A stretch of 64,000 bases of DNA from NCBI GenBank assembly GCA_965221075.1, contig OZ244865.1:1612001-1676000 (forward strand), in the 5' to 3' direction. The notes under the pieces were generated by a model, which saw only the letters and a program-made list of their open reading frames with translations, made no database searches and had not been told where the DNA came from. Each line of letters opens with the position of its first letter. Position 1 is the first letter of the stretch. Positions 8,112 through 17,278 of the stretch are shown here, piece after piece. The stretch is from UBA2970 sp965221075 (GTDB lineage: Bacteria; Verrucomicrobiota; Verrucomicrobiia; Limisphaerales; AAA164-E04). Both the position numbers and the translations under genes were made by a program.

Positions 8112-9575
8112 CTAGCCGCCCTGCGAACGGTCCTGCTCCAGCGGCAGGTCCTGCTCGCCGCTCTGCACCAGGCTGCGGACGGGGACGCTCCTGCGCTCCA
8201 TGATGTGCTTGTCGATGCGCGGATCGAAGGGGACCGGGTAGTCCCCGTCGTAGCAGGCGCTGCAGAAGGAGTCCCGGGGCAGGGAGGTGGCCTCCAGCAT
8301 GCCCTGGCGGGAGAGGTAGCCGAGCGAGTCGGCCTCGAGGTAGCGGCATATCTCCTCTCGGGAGGACTTGGCGGCCAGCAGCTTGGAGCGGTCGGGGAAG
8401 TCGATCCCGTAGGCGCAGGGGTAGGTGTGCGGGGGGCAGCTGATCAGCATGTGGACCTCCCGGGCCCCGGCCTGCTTCAGGTTGTTGATGTGGGTGCGGC
8501 TGGTGGTCCCCCGCACGATCGAGTCGTCGACCACGATGATCCGCTTGCCGCGGACCAGATCCGGGATCAGGTTGAGCTTGATGCGCACGTTGAAGTCGCG
8601 GATCAGCTGCGTGGGCTGCAGGAAGCTGCGCCCCACGTAGTGGTTGCGCACGAAGGCGGTCTGGAAGGGGATCCCCGACTCCAGGGAGTAGCCCAGGGCC
8701 GCCGGGTTGCCGCTGTCGGGCACCGGGACCACCAGGTCGGCGTCGATGGGATGCTCCCGGGCCAGCCTCCGGCCCATCTCCACCCGGGCCTGGTGGACGT
8801 TGCGCCCGCTCAGGTTGCTGTCGGGCCGGGCGAAGTAGACGAACTCGAAGACGCAGAGGGCCCGCCGCTGGTGGAGGGGGAAGGCGTCGATCGAGCGCAG
8901 CCCCCTCCCGTCGATGATCACGATCTCCCCGGGCCGGACGTCGCGCACGAATTCGGCCTGGATCAGGTCGAAGGCGCAGGTCTCGCTCGAAAGGACCCAG
9001 GCGTCGCCGATGCGCCCGAGGGACAGGGGCCGGAAGCCGTGGGGATCCCTCGCCCCGATCAGCTCCCTGGGGGTCATCAGCACCAGGGAGTAGGCCCCTT
9101 CGACGCGGCGCAGGGCCTCCACCAGCCCCCCGGAGCTGGTGGGCTGCGAGAGGAGGTGGAGGATCACCTCGCTGTCGACGGTGGTCTGGAAGATGCTGCC
9201 CCTGGACTCCATCTCCGCCCTCAGGCGGAGGGCGTTGGTGAGGTTGCCGTTGTGGGCGATGGCGATCTTCCCGCGGTTGCCGTCCAGCACGATGGGCTGG
9301 ATGTTGCCCGCATGGGAGGATCCGGTGGTGGAGTAGCGGGTGTGCCCCACCGCGATCGGGCCTTCCAGCCTCTCCAGGTGATCCGGGCCGAACACCTGCG
9401 AGACCAGCCCCATGCCGCGCCGCTGGTGGAAGTCGCCCGCCTGGCAGGAGACGATGCCCGCGCTCTCCTGCCCCCGGTGCTGCAGGGCGTATAGGCCGTA
9501 GTAGGCCAGCTCGGCGGCCCGGGGATGGCCGTGGATCCCGAACACGCCGCAGCAGTCTCTGGGCCGGATCTCCAT
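8112..9575 (-). CDS. purF: Amidophosphoribosyltransferase
   Basis: First committed step of purine synthesis: PRPP plus glutamine to 5-phosphoribosylamine. The 487-residue protein begins with a short propeptide and then CGVFGI; Cys9 would be the N-terminal nucleophile of the glutaminase domain after processing. The C-terminal phosphoribosyltransferase domain carries the PRPP loop VVDDSIVRGTTS. Cysteines in RALCVFEF, SCPPHTYPCAYG and SFCSACYDG fit the Bacillus-type enzyme that carries a 4Fe-4S cluster. Its start is 5 bp after the purL stop, so it is the last gene of the purSQLF run. The transposon insertion lies 30 bp beyond its stop. Confidence 0.96.
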   Translation of the reverse strand: MEIRPRDCCGVFGIHGHPRAAELAYYGLYALQHRGQESAGIVSCQAGDFHQRRGMGLVSQVFGPDHLERLEGPIAVGHTRYSTTGSSHAGNIQPIVLDGNRGKIAIAHNGNLTNALRLRAEMESRGSIFQTTVDSEVILHLLSQPTSSGGLVEALRRVEGAYSLVLMTPRELIGARDPHGFRPLSLGRIGDAWVLSSETCAFDLIQAEFVRDVRPGEIVIIDGRGLRSIDAFPLHQRRALCVFEFVYFARPDSNLSGRNVHQARVEMGRRLAREHPIDADLVVPVPDSGNPAALGYSLESGIPFQTAFVRNHYVGRSFLQPTQLIRDFNVRIKLNLIPDLVRGKRIIVVDDSIVRGTTSRTHINNLKQAGAREVHMLISCPPHTYPCAYGIDFPDRSKLLAAKSSREEICRYLEADSLGYLSRQGMLEATSLPRDSFCSACYDGDYPVPFDPRIDKHIMERRSVPVRSLVQSGEQDLPLEQDRSQGG

Positions 9576-9580
9576 GGCTG

Positions 9581-11875
9581 CTATCCCTCCTGCATCCGTT
9601 CCTCCAGGGAGCGCCACCAGGCCCGGCGGAGCTCCTCGAGATCCCACTGGAGCTCCGTTCCCAGATGCCGGATCCGGAGCCGGTCCCCGCCCGTCTCGCC
9701 CAGGTCCAGGACCGGAATCTCCAGGATCCGGGCCTGCCCCTCCAGGCGCGGCGCCTGCTTGCGGTGGATGCTCGCCAGGATCCGTCCCTGGGACTCGCCG
9801 AAGAGCATCGCCATGCTGCCCACCCCCTCCAGGGAGGGCAGCTCCACGCTGGCCCCGACGGCCCCCTGGGGCCGCCCCAGGCAGCACTCCGCCAGGGCCA
9901 CCGCCAGCCCCCCCTCGCTGCAGTCGTGGGCGCTGTGGACGATCCCGGAGTGGATCCAGCCCCGCAGGGCGTCGGCCAGCGCCTTCTCCCGTTCCAGGAT
10001 CACCGGGGGCGGCAGCCCCTTGCAGAGGCCGCTGGCCATTCCCTGCAGGGCGCTCCCCCCCAGCCCCTGGAGCGGATCCGAGGGCTCCACCGGGCGCCCC
10101 AGCAGGTAGATCCGGTCCCCCTCCCGGGCGAACCACTGGCGGGTGATGGAGTCCCGGTCGGGAACCTCGCCCACCATCGCGACCACCGGGGTGGGATGGA
10201 TGGCTCCCGAGGGCGTCTGGTTGTAGAGGCTCACGTTGCCGCCGGTGACCGGGACGCCCAGGAAGCGGCAGGCCTCGGCGATGCCGGCGACGGCGCCCTC
10301 GATCTCCCAGAAGATCTCCGGATCCTCGGGGCTTCCGAAGTTGAGGTTGTCGGTCAGCCCCAGGGGGGCGGCCCCCGAGCAGGCCAGGTTGCGGGCCGCC
10401 TCGGCCACGCACTGCATCCCTCCGGCGCGCGGATCGAGATGGGCGTAGCGGCCGTTGCCGTCCAGGGAGACGGCCAGGTACTTCTCCTCGAAGGAGTCCT
10501 CCTCCCGGCCGCGGCGGGGCAGCGAGTCGGGCTTGATGCGGATCACCGCGGCGTCGGAGCCGGGAGCGAGCACGCAGGCGTTCTGGACGGTGTGGTCGTA
10601 CTGGCTCCACACCCAGTTCTTGGAGGCGATGGTGGGCCAGGCGAGCAGATCCGGCAGGGCGGACCGGGGATCCCCGCCCTCCAGGCCCAGATCCCCCAGG
10701 ACCGTCTGGCGGTTGCGGGACATGCGGGAGGGCTCGCGGCTGCTGGGACGGCGGACCGGGGCCTGGTCCGCCAGCCTGCTCGCCGGGAGATCGGCCACCA
10801 CCTCCCCCTGGTGGCGCACCACCATCTGCCCGGTGTCCGTGACCGTCCCGATCCGGGCCCAGGGCAGATTCCACCTGCCGAAGATCCGCTCCACCTCCTC
10901 CTGCCGGTCCTGGTGGACGATGACCAGCATGCGCTCCTGGGACTCGCTGAGCAGCAGCTCGTAGGGGGTCATGCCGGGGCTGCGGCGGGGCACCCGGTCG
11001 AGATCGATCTCGATGCCGGTGCCGGCCCGGGCCGCGGTCTCGCAGGTGGAGCAGGTCAGGCCCGCCGCGCCCATGTCCTGGATGCCGGCCACCGCACCGC
11101 TGTCCAGCAGCTCCAGGCAGGCCTCCAGGAGCAGCTTCTCCATGAAGGGATCGCCCACCTGCACCGCCGAGCGCTGCCCGGCGGAGGATTCCTCGGTCAG
11201 GTCCCGCGAGGCGAAGGCCGCCCCGGCCAGGCCGTCCCGGCCGGTGGGCGGCCCCACGTAGAAGACCGGATTGCCGGGCCCGTGGGCCCCGCCTCGGGCG
11301 ATCTGGCCGCTGCGCATCGCTCCCAGGGCGAAGACGTTGACCAGGGGGTTGCCCCGGTAGGCCGGATCGAAGGCCACCTCGCCGGCCACGGTGGGCGTGC
11401 CGAAGCAGTTCCCGTAGTGGCCGATGCCGGCCACCACCTGGGAGAAGAGCCGGCGGGTCCGGGGGGAGTCCAGCGGCCCGAAGCGCAGCGAGTTGCCCAG
11501 GCAGACCGGACGGGCCCCCATGGTGAAGATGTCGCGCAGGATCCCCCCCACGCCGGTGGCCGCTCCCTGGAACGGCTCCACCGCGCTGGGATGGTTGTGG
11601 GACTCGATCTTGAAGGCCACGGCCAGCCCGTCCCCGATGTCCACCACCCCGGCGTTCTCCTCCCCGGCCCGGACCAGGATCCGGGGGGAGTCGGCCGGGA
11701 GCCGTCGCAGCAGGGGGCGGGTGTGCTTGTAGGAGCAGTGCTCGCTCCACATCACCGAGAAGATCCCCAGCTCGCAGAGGGTGGGGCGGCGCTCGAGGAT
11801 CCGCAGTATCTCCTCGTACTCCTCGACGCTCAGCCCGAGGGCCTCGATCTCCTCCCTGGAGAAGGACTCCTCCAT
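9581..11875 (-). CDS. purL: Phosphoribosylformylglycinamidine synthase, large subunit (PurL, small form)
   Basis: Converts FGAR, glutamine-derived ammonia and ATP to FGAM. At 764 residues it is the short PurL that works as a complex with PurS and PurQ, both encoded just upstream. Recognisable segments are MWSEHCSYKHTR near the N-terminus, KIESHNHPSAVEPFQGAATG (ATP/substrate binding), and HDCSEGGLAVALAE near the C-terminus. Its ATG (11873-11875) overlaps the purQ TGA by one base, a coupled junction. The frame remains open upstream through purQ, but that part is a shadow of purQ. Confidence 0.96.
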   Translation of the reverse strand: MEESFSREEIEALGLSVEEYEEILRILERRPTLCELGIFSVMWSEHCSYKHTRPLLRRLPADSPRILVRAGEENAGVVDIGDGLAVAFKIESHNHPSAVEPFQGAATGVGGILRDIFTMGARPVCLGNSLRFGPLDSPRTRRLFSQVVAGIGHYGNCFGTPTVAGEVAFDPAYRGNPLVNVFALGAMRSGQIARGGAHGPGNPVFYVGPPTGRDGLAGAAFASRDLTEESSAGQRSAVQVGDPFMEKLLLEACLELLDSGAVAGIQDMGAAGLTCSTCETAARAGTGIEIDLDRVPRRSPGMTPYELLLSESQERMLVIVHQDRQEEVERIFGRWNLPWARIGTVTDTGQMVVRHQGEVVADLPASRLADQAPVRRPSSREPSRMSRNRQTVLGDLGLEGGDPRSALPDLLAWPTIASKNWVWSQYDHTVQNACVLAPGSDAAVIRIKPDSLPRRGREEDSFEEKYLAVSLDGNGRYAHLDPRAGGMQCVAEAARNLACSGAAPLGLTDNLNFGSPEDPEIFWEIEGAVAGIAEACRFLGVPVTGGNVSLYNQTPSGAIHPTPVVAMVGEVPDRDSITRQWFAREGDRIYLLGRPVEPSDPLQGLGGSALQGMASGLCKGLPPPVILEREKALADALRGWIHSGIVHSAHDCSEGGLAVALAECCLGRPQGAVGASVELPSLEGVGSMAMLFGESQGRILASIHRKQAPRLEGQARILEIPVLDLGETGGDRLRIRHLGTELQWDLEELRRAWWRSLEERMQEG

Positions 11876-12570
11876 CAGGGCTCCGGGGCGGCTCCTCCCA
11901 GCAGGCTCTCCAGGATCCAGCGGCCGTGATCGCTGCCGAGGATGTCCTCGCAGGCCCGCTCGGGATGGGGCATCAGCCCCGCCACGTTGCCCTCGGGGCT
12001 GCAGACGCCGGCGATGCCGCCCTCCGAGCCGTTGGGATTGGCCTCCGGATCCGCCTCCCCCTTCGGGCCGCAGTAGCGCCACAGCACCTGCCCCTCCGCC
12101 TCCATCCGCTCCAGCCGGTCCTCGCCGGCCAGGTAGCAGCCCTCGCCGTGGGCAACCGGGACATGCAGCGCGAGCCCCTCGGGAACGGCCCGGGTGAAGG
12201 GAGTGCTCCGGTTCTCGGTGCGCAGGTGGACCCACCGGCAGACGAAGCGGAGCCCCCGGTTGCGCACCAGGGCCCCGGGAAGGAGGCCCGCCTCGCAGAG
12301 GATCTGGAAGCCGTTGCAGATGCCCAGCACCGGCCCCCCGCCTCGGGCGAACTCCCGCACCGCGTCCATCACCGGGCTGAAGCGGGCGATGGCTCCCGCC
12401 CGCAGGTAGTCCCCGTAGGAGAATCCGCCTGGAACCAGAATGGCGTCGCAGTCCCCGATCCGGTCCTCCCTGTGCCACAGGTAGTCGGCCCGGTGGCCCA
12501 GAGTCCGGACCGCGTGGACGCAGTCCTGGTCGCTGTTGGAGCCGGGGAAGCGGACCACCGAGACCTTCAT
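11875..12570 (-). CDS. purQ: Phosphoribosylformylglycinamidine synthase, glutaminase subunit PurQ
   Basis: Class I glutamine amidotransferase that supplies ammonia to PurL. The 231-residue protein begins MKVSVVRFPGSNSDQDC, a typical PurQ start. The catalytic Cys85 sits in GICNGFQIL, and the His/Glu pair is in MPHPERACE near the C-terminus. It lies between purS (13-bp gap) and purL (one-base stop/start overlap). Confidence 0.96.
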   Translation of the reverse strand: MKVSVVRFPGSNSDQDCVHAVRTLGHRADYLWHREDRIGDCDAILVPGGFSYGDYLRAGAIARFSPVMDAVREFARGGGPVLGICNGFQILCEAGLLPGALVRNRGLRFVCRWVHLRTENRSTPFTRAVPEGLALHVPVAHGEGCYLAGEDRLERMEAEGQVLWRYCGPKGEADPEANPNGSEGGIAGVCSPEGNVAGLMPHPERACEDILGSDHGRWILESLLGGAAPEP

Positions 12571-12583
12571 CGGATCCCCCGGC

Positions 12584-12820
12584 CTACTCGAAGACCAGTT
12601 CGAAGTCCTCGATCACCGGGTTGCTCAGGAAGTCGCGGCAGGCCTGGCGGACGCCCTCCCGGACCTGGGGGGTGTCGCGGCCCAGTTCCAGCTCGATGTA
12701 GCGGCCCACCCGGGTCCCGGCCACCTCCCCGTGCCCCATCTGGGCGAGGGCGGCTGCGACCGCGCTGCCCTGGGGATCGAGCACCGAGGGCTTGGGGAGG
12801 ATGGTGATCTTCGCCTTCAT
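12584..12820 (-). CDS. purS: Phosphoribosylformylglycinamidine synthase subunit PurS
   Basis: Small 78-residue subunit that bridges PurQ and PurL in the three-part FGAM synthase. Typical sequence features are the start MKAKITILPKPSVLDPQG, then VGRYIELEL, and the end NPVIEDFELVFE. Its ATG overlaps the stop codon of the upstream GTPase gene (ATGA), which implies translational coupling and ties the purine genes to the envelope-biogenesis genes upstream. Confidence 0.94.
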   Translation of the reverse strand: MKAKITILPKPSVLDPQGSAVAAALAQMGHGEVAGTRVGRYIELELGRDTPQVREGVRQACRDFLSNPVIEDFELVFE

Positions 12821-14172
12821 GGAGCCGCGGGGGGAGCGGAGCCCTGGCCGATGCTCCGGCGCAGCTCGGGGATGGCGCCCTCGAGGGCCTCCTCCAGCCG
12901 CCGCACCCTTCTGCGCCGGATCCAGGCGAGCGACAGCCTCGCCATGGGAAGCACCTCCAGGGCCTTGGCCAGGAAGGGGCGCTGGCCCTGCCAGGAGGCC
13001 TGGAGGTCGGTCCTCTCCCCCAGGGCCAGCTCCCGGTGGAAGGCCAGGGAGAAGTGCCGGTCGAGCTCCTCGGGCCGCTGCAGGGAGGCCTTGAGGCGCC
13101 TCTGAAGGAACAGTCCCGCCAGGAACGCCAGGACGGGAAGAACGGCTCCGGCCAGGGCCAGCAGGGCGCGGTTTCCGCCCGAGAGCTGCTCCCAGAAGAG
13201 CAGGCCGCCCAGCAGGACCAGCGCCAGCAGGGACAGGGCCAGGCCGTTCCAGCAGAGCGCCAGCCGCGCCCAGCCGCGCCCGATCTGGCCGCATACCCGG
13301 GCGTGGATCCAGAGCCTGCGGGCGTTCTGGACCAGATCGGTGACCAGGTTGTCGTCCCTCCGGGCGGGGGCGCCCCGGATCTCCCTCTCGATCTCCTCCC
13401 GGGCCCGGTCGAAGTCCTCCAGGGGGATGGAGGAGGGGGAGGGGGGCTGGCCGGGCAGGTAGGTGGTGTAGATGTGGGGCATGTCCTTGGTGGGGATGGC
13501 CTTGGAGAGGTTCCAGCAGAGGGCCCCGTAGGAGCGGGCGAAGTCCCGCATGCTGGAGAGCTGGTCGGCCTTGTTCATCAGGATGAGCAGCTTGTGCTCC
13601 AGGCCCGCCAGGGTCCGGGTGAAGGAGTCCACCGTCTCGGCGGTGGTCCCCGGCTTGCCGGGATCGAACAGGAACAGGATCAGGTCGGAGCGCTCGGCGA
13701 AGGCGCGCAGGCTGCGCTCGAAGTCGTAGTCGCGTCCGGGGGAGCCCGCCGACGAGTCGATCATGCCCGGGCTGTCGATCAGGTCCAGCTCCTCCAGGAT
13801 GGGGCTGGGCAGGGCCCTCAGGCGGAGCCGCGAGAGGAAGGCCGGCCCCAGCTGCTCCAGGTCGCGGCAGGCCAGCCGGGGGTGGGTGGCCACCGTGGGG
13901 CCGTCCAGGCTGTCGGGCTCCTCCCCGTGGGTCAGGATGGTGAAGCCGTCGTCCATGGGGGCCAGCCCCGTCTTCTGCTGCGCCGAGCCCAGCAGGTGGT
14001 TGATGAACGAGGACTTGCCCGAGGAGTGGTTCCCCAGGAAGAGCACGGTGGGGCGCCGGGGGGACCGCGAGGGCCGCAGCGGCATCTCGAAGGCCAGCGT
14101 CCGGGCCAGCGGATCGAGCGCGGTCCGGTAGATCTCGGCGACCCTCTCGTCCAGGGCGGCGGAGTCGGTCAT
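12817..14172 (-). CDS. Dynamin-like/EHD-type membrane GTPase
   Basis: A 451-residue GTPase with P-loop GNHSSGKSS at residues 47-55, a G3 motif DSPGMID and a G4 motif NKAD, as in the dynamin/EHD superfamily. The segment between G1 and G3 carries a long insert (GFTILTHGEEP and following). Two hydrophobic spans in the C-terminal third (around LALSLLALVLLGGLLF and LLALAGAVLPVLAFLAGLF) form a probable membrane hairpin, as in bacterial dynamin-like proteins. The start at 14172 begins MTDSAALDERV; the frame upstream of it is the shadow of skp. It sits between skp and purS, with a 29-bp gap to skp and a 4-bp overlap with purS. A membrane-remodelling role is inferred from family only. Confidence 0.8.
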   Translation of the reverse strand: MTDSAALDERVAEIYRTALDPLARTLAFEMPLRPSRSPRRPTVLFLGNHSSGKSSFINHLLGSAQQKTGLAPMDDGFTILTHGEEPDSLDGPTVATHPRLACRDLEQLGPAFLSRLRLRALPSPILEELDLIDSPGMIDSSAGSPGRDYDFERSLRAFAERSDLILFLFDPGKPGTTAETVDSFTRTLAGLEHKLLILMNKADQLSSMRDFARSYGALCWNLSKAIPTKDMPHIYTTYLPGQPPSPSSIPLEDFDRAREEIEREIRGAPARRDDNLVTDLVQNARRLWIHARVCGQIGRGWARLALCWNGLALSLLALVLLGGLLFWEQLSGGNRALLALAGAVLPVLAFLAGLFLQRRLKASLQRPEELDRHFSLAFHRELALGERTDLQASWQGQRPFLAKALEVLPMARLSLAWIRRRRVRRLEEALEGAIPELRRSIGQGSAPPAAP

Positions 14173-14201
14173 TGCCGGGATGGCGGCCGGGGGGAGTCCG
14201 C

Positions 14202-14777
14202 CTACTCGGAGGGCTCGGGCCGTCCCTCGTTGAGCCTGCCGAGCACCGTCTGCGTCAGGTCGATGGAGGCGTCGGAGTAGAGGATCAGAGGAGTGCCGTT
14301 GGGACCCTGGGCCTTGGAGTCGAGGACCAGGGCGTAGCCCTGGGCGCGGCTGATTGCGCGGATCACCTCCTGGATCTCCTTCACCAGCCTCGCGCGGTCC
14401 CGGTTGGTGGTCTCCTGCAGGCGGACCACCGTGGCCTGCTGGTAGCTGTTGATATCCTGCTCCAGCTTGGTGATCAGCTCCCTGGCTTTGCGGGCCTCCA
14501 GCGAGCGGCGGGTGCTCTCGGACTCGCTGATGGCCGGATCCTCCACCGACTCCAGCAGCAGCCTGTAGCTCTCCTCCTGGTCCTTGTGGTCTTCCCGCAT
14601 CTCCTCGAACACGGCGGTGTACTGCGCCTTCTCCTTGTCCAGCTCCTTGGTCAGCTGGACGGTCTTGTAGTAGCCGTCGAACACCTTCTGCATGTCGACC
14701 GTGGCGATGCGCTGCTGGGCGCCGGCCGTCAGGGGACACAGGAGCAGGAGGCCCAGGAAGATTCTCGATGGGGTCAT
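14202..14777 (-). CDS. skp: Periplasmic chaperone Skp/OmpH family
   Basis: A 191-residue exported protein: signal peptide MTPSRIFLGLLLLCPLTAGA, then the Skp/OmpH pattern RIATVDMQKVFDGYYK, a long charged coiled-coil middle (about residues 40-130) and a C-terminal strand region (GYALVLDSKA, TPLILYSDASIDLT). Skp holds unfolded outer-membrane proteins in the periplasm on their way to the BAM complex. The position directly downstream of bamA (79-bp gap) is the common arrangement. Confidence 0.9.
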   Translation of the reverse strand: MTPSRIFLGLLLLCPLTAGAQQRIATVDMQKVFDGYYKTVQLTKELDKEKAQYTAVFEEMREDHKDQEESYRLLLESVEDPAISESESTRRSLEARKARELITKLEQDINSYQQATVVRLQETTNRDRARLVKEIQEVIRAISRAQGYALVLDSKAQGPNGTPLILYSDASIDLTQTVLGRLNEGRPEPSE

Positions 14778-14856
14778 GGCTGGTGCAGGGGCGCGAGGGC
14801 GCGCGGCCCGATTCTAGGGGGAAGCCGCGGGGTGGAAAGAAAAAGCGGGGAGGCGA

Positions 14857-17271
14857 TCAGAAGGGGCGCTCCCAGCCGACGCCGAAGTTGAACCGGCCCG
14901 AGTCGCCGAAGCCCGGATCGGAGCTGATGGGGATCCCGTAGTCCAGCCGCAGGGGGCCGATGGGCAGCTCCAGGCGCATCCCCAGGCCGGCGTTGTCGTT
15001 GTAGGCCTCGGTCCGCCCGGTCCGTATCTCCTCGCCGACCTGGTACCGGTAGGCGGTGTCGAAGCTGAAGGCGTCCTGGTAGACCATGCCGGCGTCGTAG
15101 AAGGCGGCCAGGCGGAAGCGCTCGGTGACCGGAACGCTGTACTCCACCGAGGCCATCCAGCTGGTCCGCCCCCCGATCGGCTCCCCGAAGTGGTCCCTGG
15201 GGCCCACCTCCCGGAAGCGGAATCCCCGCAGCGAGTAGAGCCCTCCCAGGAAGCTCCGGTCGAAGAGGGGGACCCGGTCCGAGTCGCCGTACTCCTGGAT
15301 CACGCTCACCGTCCCCAGCAGCTCGACGATGTGGCTCTCCCGCAGGCCCCGCAGGAACCGCTTGTGGCCCAGCTCGATCTTGTAGAAGTCGGTGTTCCCC
15401 CCCATGACGCCTCCGGCCAGCTGGGTGCGCAGGCGGGTCAGCTGGCCCGAGCTGGGCAGCCTTCCCCCGCTGCGGGTGTCGTAGTAGAGGGTGGGGTGGA
15501 TCTTGGAGACCAGCCGCCTTCCCTCGGCCACCTCCTCGAGGAACACCTGGGAGGCGTTGGGGCTCACGTCGGTGATCTCCACCGATTCCAGGGTGTAGCC
15601 CATCTCCCCGATCACGAAGTCGCTGAACAGGGGGGAGCGCAGGGCCAGGGTCCCGCCGGTGCGGGTCTCGTTGAAGATGCTGCTCAGGAAGTCCAGCTCC
15701 CGGTGGTAGAGGCTGGTGGAGAGCTCCAGCTTGCGGTCGAAGAGCCAGGGCTCGACGAACACGATCTGGTAGTCCTGCCTGCGGGTGCCGATCTGGGTGC
15801 GCAGCATCAGCTTCTGCCCGCCGCCCTGGAAGAGCGGGGGCTTGCCGATGTCGAAGTTGCCCTGGCTCAGCTCGACGAAGCCCACCAGCTTCTCCACCGA
15901 GTTGAAGCCGGCTCCCACCACGAAGTTCCCGGTCCCCTGCGCCTTCTCGGCCACCTTGACGATCAGGTTCTTGCGGTCGGGGATGTCGGTGGGCTCCACG
16001 CTCAGGTCCACCGAGTCGAAGTACTCCAGCCCCTCCAGACGGGTCTTGCTGAGCCGGGCCCGCACCATGTTGAAGGGCTGCCCGGGGGCGATCGCCAGCT
16101 CCCGGCGGACCACCTTGTCCTTGGTCTTGGTGTTGCCCCGGACCTCGATCTGCTCCACGAAGGACTGATCCCCCTCCTCGATCCGGTAGCGGATGTCCAT
16201 GGTTCCCTCGGCGGTGTTGGCCGACTGGATCGGGACGATCCGGGTGTCCCCCTGGTTGGCCGGGCCCAGGTAGCCCTGGCTCTCGTACAGATCCCTGACC
16301 GCCTCGCTGTTGCTGGTGAAGCCCTCGGGGGTGAACACGTCGCCGGGGACCATGGGCAGGCGGCTGCTCGGCCCCCGGCGCGAGTCGCGGAAGAGAATGG
16401 TCCGGGTGTCGAACACCTCGTTGCCCTCGATCTGCAGGTTGCCAAGCCGGTACTGGCTCCCCTCGCTGATAACCAGGGCGATGTGCATCGAGTCCTCGCT
16501 GGGGTAGTCGAAGCGGACGTCCTCGATGGCGAAGTCGAGGTAGCCGTTCTCGTAGTACAGGTCCCGGAGCCGCTCGCGGTCCTCCAGGAACTGCTCCTCC
16601 TTGAAGACCCCCGAGCCGGTCAGCCAGGAGAAGGCCCACCGCTTGCGGGTCTTGACGGTCCTCCTCAGCTTGCGCTGGCTGAAGGCCTGCGCCCCCTCGA
16701 AGGCCACCTTGCGGATGCGCACCTTGGGAGCCTCCGCGATCCGGAAGGTGGCCCGTCCGGTCCCCTTCTCCTGGTCGATGTCGGTGACGTACTCGACGGT
16801 GGTGTTCCGGTAGCCCTTCTTCTCGTAGAACTCCCGGATCGCGGTGGCGTCGGCGAAGAGCTGCTTCTCGCTCAGGGGGCGCCCGGTCTCCGACTCGATC
16901 TGCCGGCGCAGGGTCCGGGTGCGGTACTTCCGGTTGCCCGAGATGGCGATTTCGGAGAGCAGGGGCCTGCCCTGCACCGAGAAGACCAGCCTGAGGCCGC
17001 CGCCCGCGGTCCTCTCCCGGGACACGTTGACGTTGTGGAAGTAGCCGGTGGCCAGCAGCGACTTGATGTCCTGGTTGATGCGAGCCGGGGCGGCCGGCTC
17101 GCCCACCCGGCTCTGGATGTTGGCCAGAATGCGCTCCTCCCCCAGGGCCGGGGGGCCGACATGCTCGATGGCGATCTCCTCGACGGTCTGCGCCGAGGGC
17201 CGGAGGCTCCCCAGGAGGCACAGGCCCGCCAGGAGCCAGAGCCTCGGGTGCAGCCCTTCCCTTATTCTCAT
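14857..17271 (-). CDS. bamA: Outer-membrane protein assembly factor BamA
   Basis: Omp85-family pore-forming subunit of the BAM machine. The 804-residue protein has a signal peptide (hydrophobic LWLLAGLCLLGSL, residues 11-23), an N-terminal half of five or so POTRA domains, and a C-terminal 16-strand barrel ending in aromatic GWERPF, a typical outer-membrane C-terminus. The POTRA boundaries show as repeated EIAISGNRKYRTRTL, KVAFEGAQAFS, LQIEGNEVFDTRT and IEVRGNTKTKDKV blocks. The conserved L6-loop (V)RGF motif is present as LYSLRGFRF. It lies 7 bp after dnaB and precedes skp. Confidence 0.95.
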   Translation of the reverse strand: MRIREGLHPRLWLLAGLCLLGSLRPSAQTVEEIAIEHVGPPALGEERILANIQSRVGEPAAPARINQDIKSLLATGYFHNVNVSRERTAGGGLRLVFSVQGRPLLSEIAISGNRKYRTRTLRRQIESETGRPLSEKQLFADATAIREFYEKKGYRNTTVEYVTDIDQEKGTGRATFRIAEAPKVRIRKVAFEGAQAFSQRKLRRTVKTRKRWAFSWLTGSGVFKEEQFLEDRERLRDLYYENGYLDFAIEDVRFDYPSEDSMHIALVISEGSQYRLGNLQIEGNEVFDTRTILFRDSRRGPSSRLPMVPGDVFTPEGFTSNSEAVRDLYESQGYLGPANQGDTRIVPIQSANTAEGTMDIRYRIEEGDQSFVEQIEVRGNTKTKDKVVRRELAIAPGQPFNMVRARLSKTRLEGLEYFDSVDLSVEPTDIPDRKNLIVKVAEKAQGTGNFVVGAGFNSVEKLVGFVELSQGNFDIGKPPLFQGGGQKLMLRTQIGTRRQDYQIVFVEPWLFDRKLELSTSLYHRELDFLSSIFNETRTGGTLALRSPLFSDFVIGEMGYTLESVEITDVSPNASQVFLEEVAEGRRLVSKIHPTLYYDTRSGGRLPSSGQLTRLRTQLAGGVMGGNTDFYKIELGHKRFLRGLRESHIVELLGTVSVIQEYGDSDRVPLFDRSFLGGLYSLRGFRFREVGPRDHFGEPIGGRTSWMASVEYSVPVTERFRLAAFYDAGMVYQDAFSFDTAYRYQVGEEIRTGRTEAYNDNAGLGMRLELPIGPLRLDYGIPISSDPGFGDSGRFNFGVGWERPF

Positions 17272-17278
17272 CCCTCAG

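Noticed and set aside
8112..11750. A continuous 1,212-codon frame as a PurL-PurF fusion
   Set aside because: Only the last 487 codons encode PurF; the upstream part is purL read in the wrong frame. PurL and PurF are separate genes with a 5-bp gap.
12817..14739. A Skp-GTPase fusion frame
   Set aside because: The part upstream of 14172 is the skp coding region in another frame; the GTPase starts at its own ATG.
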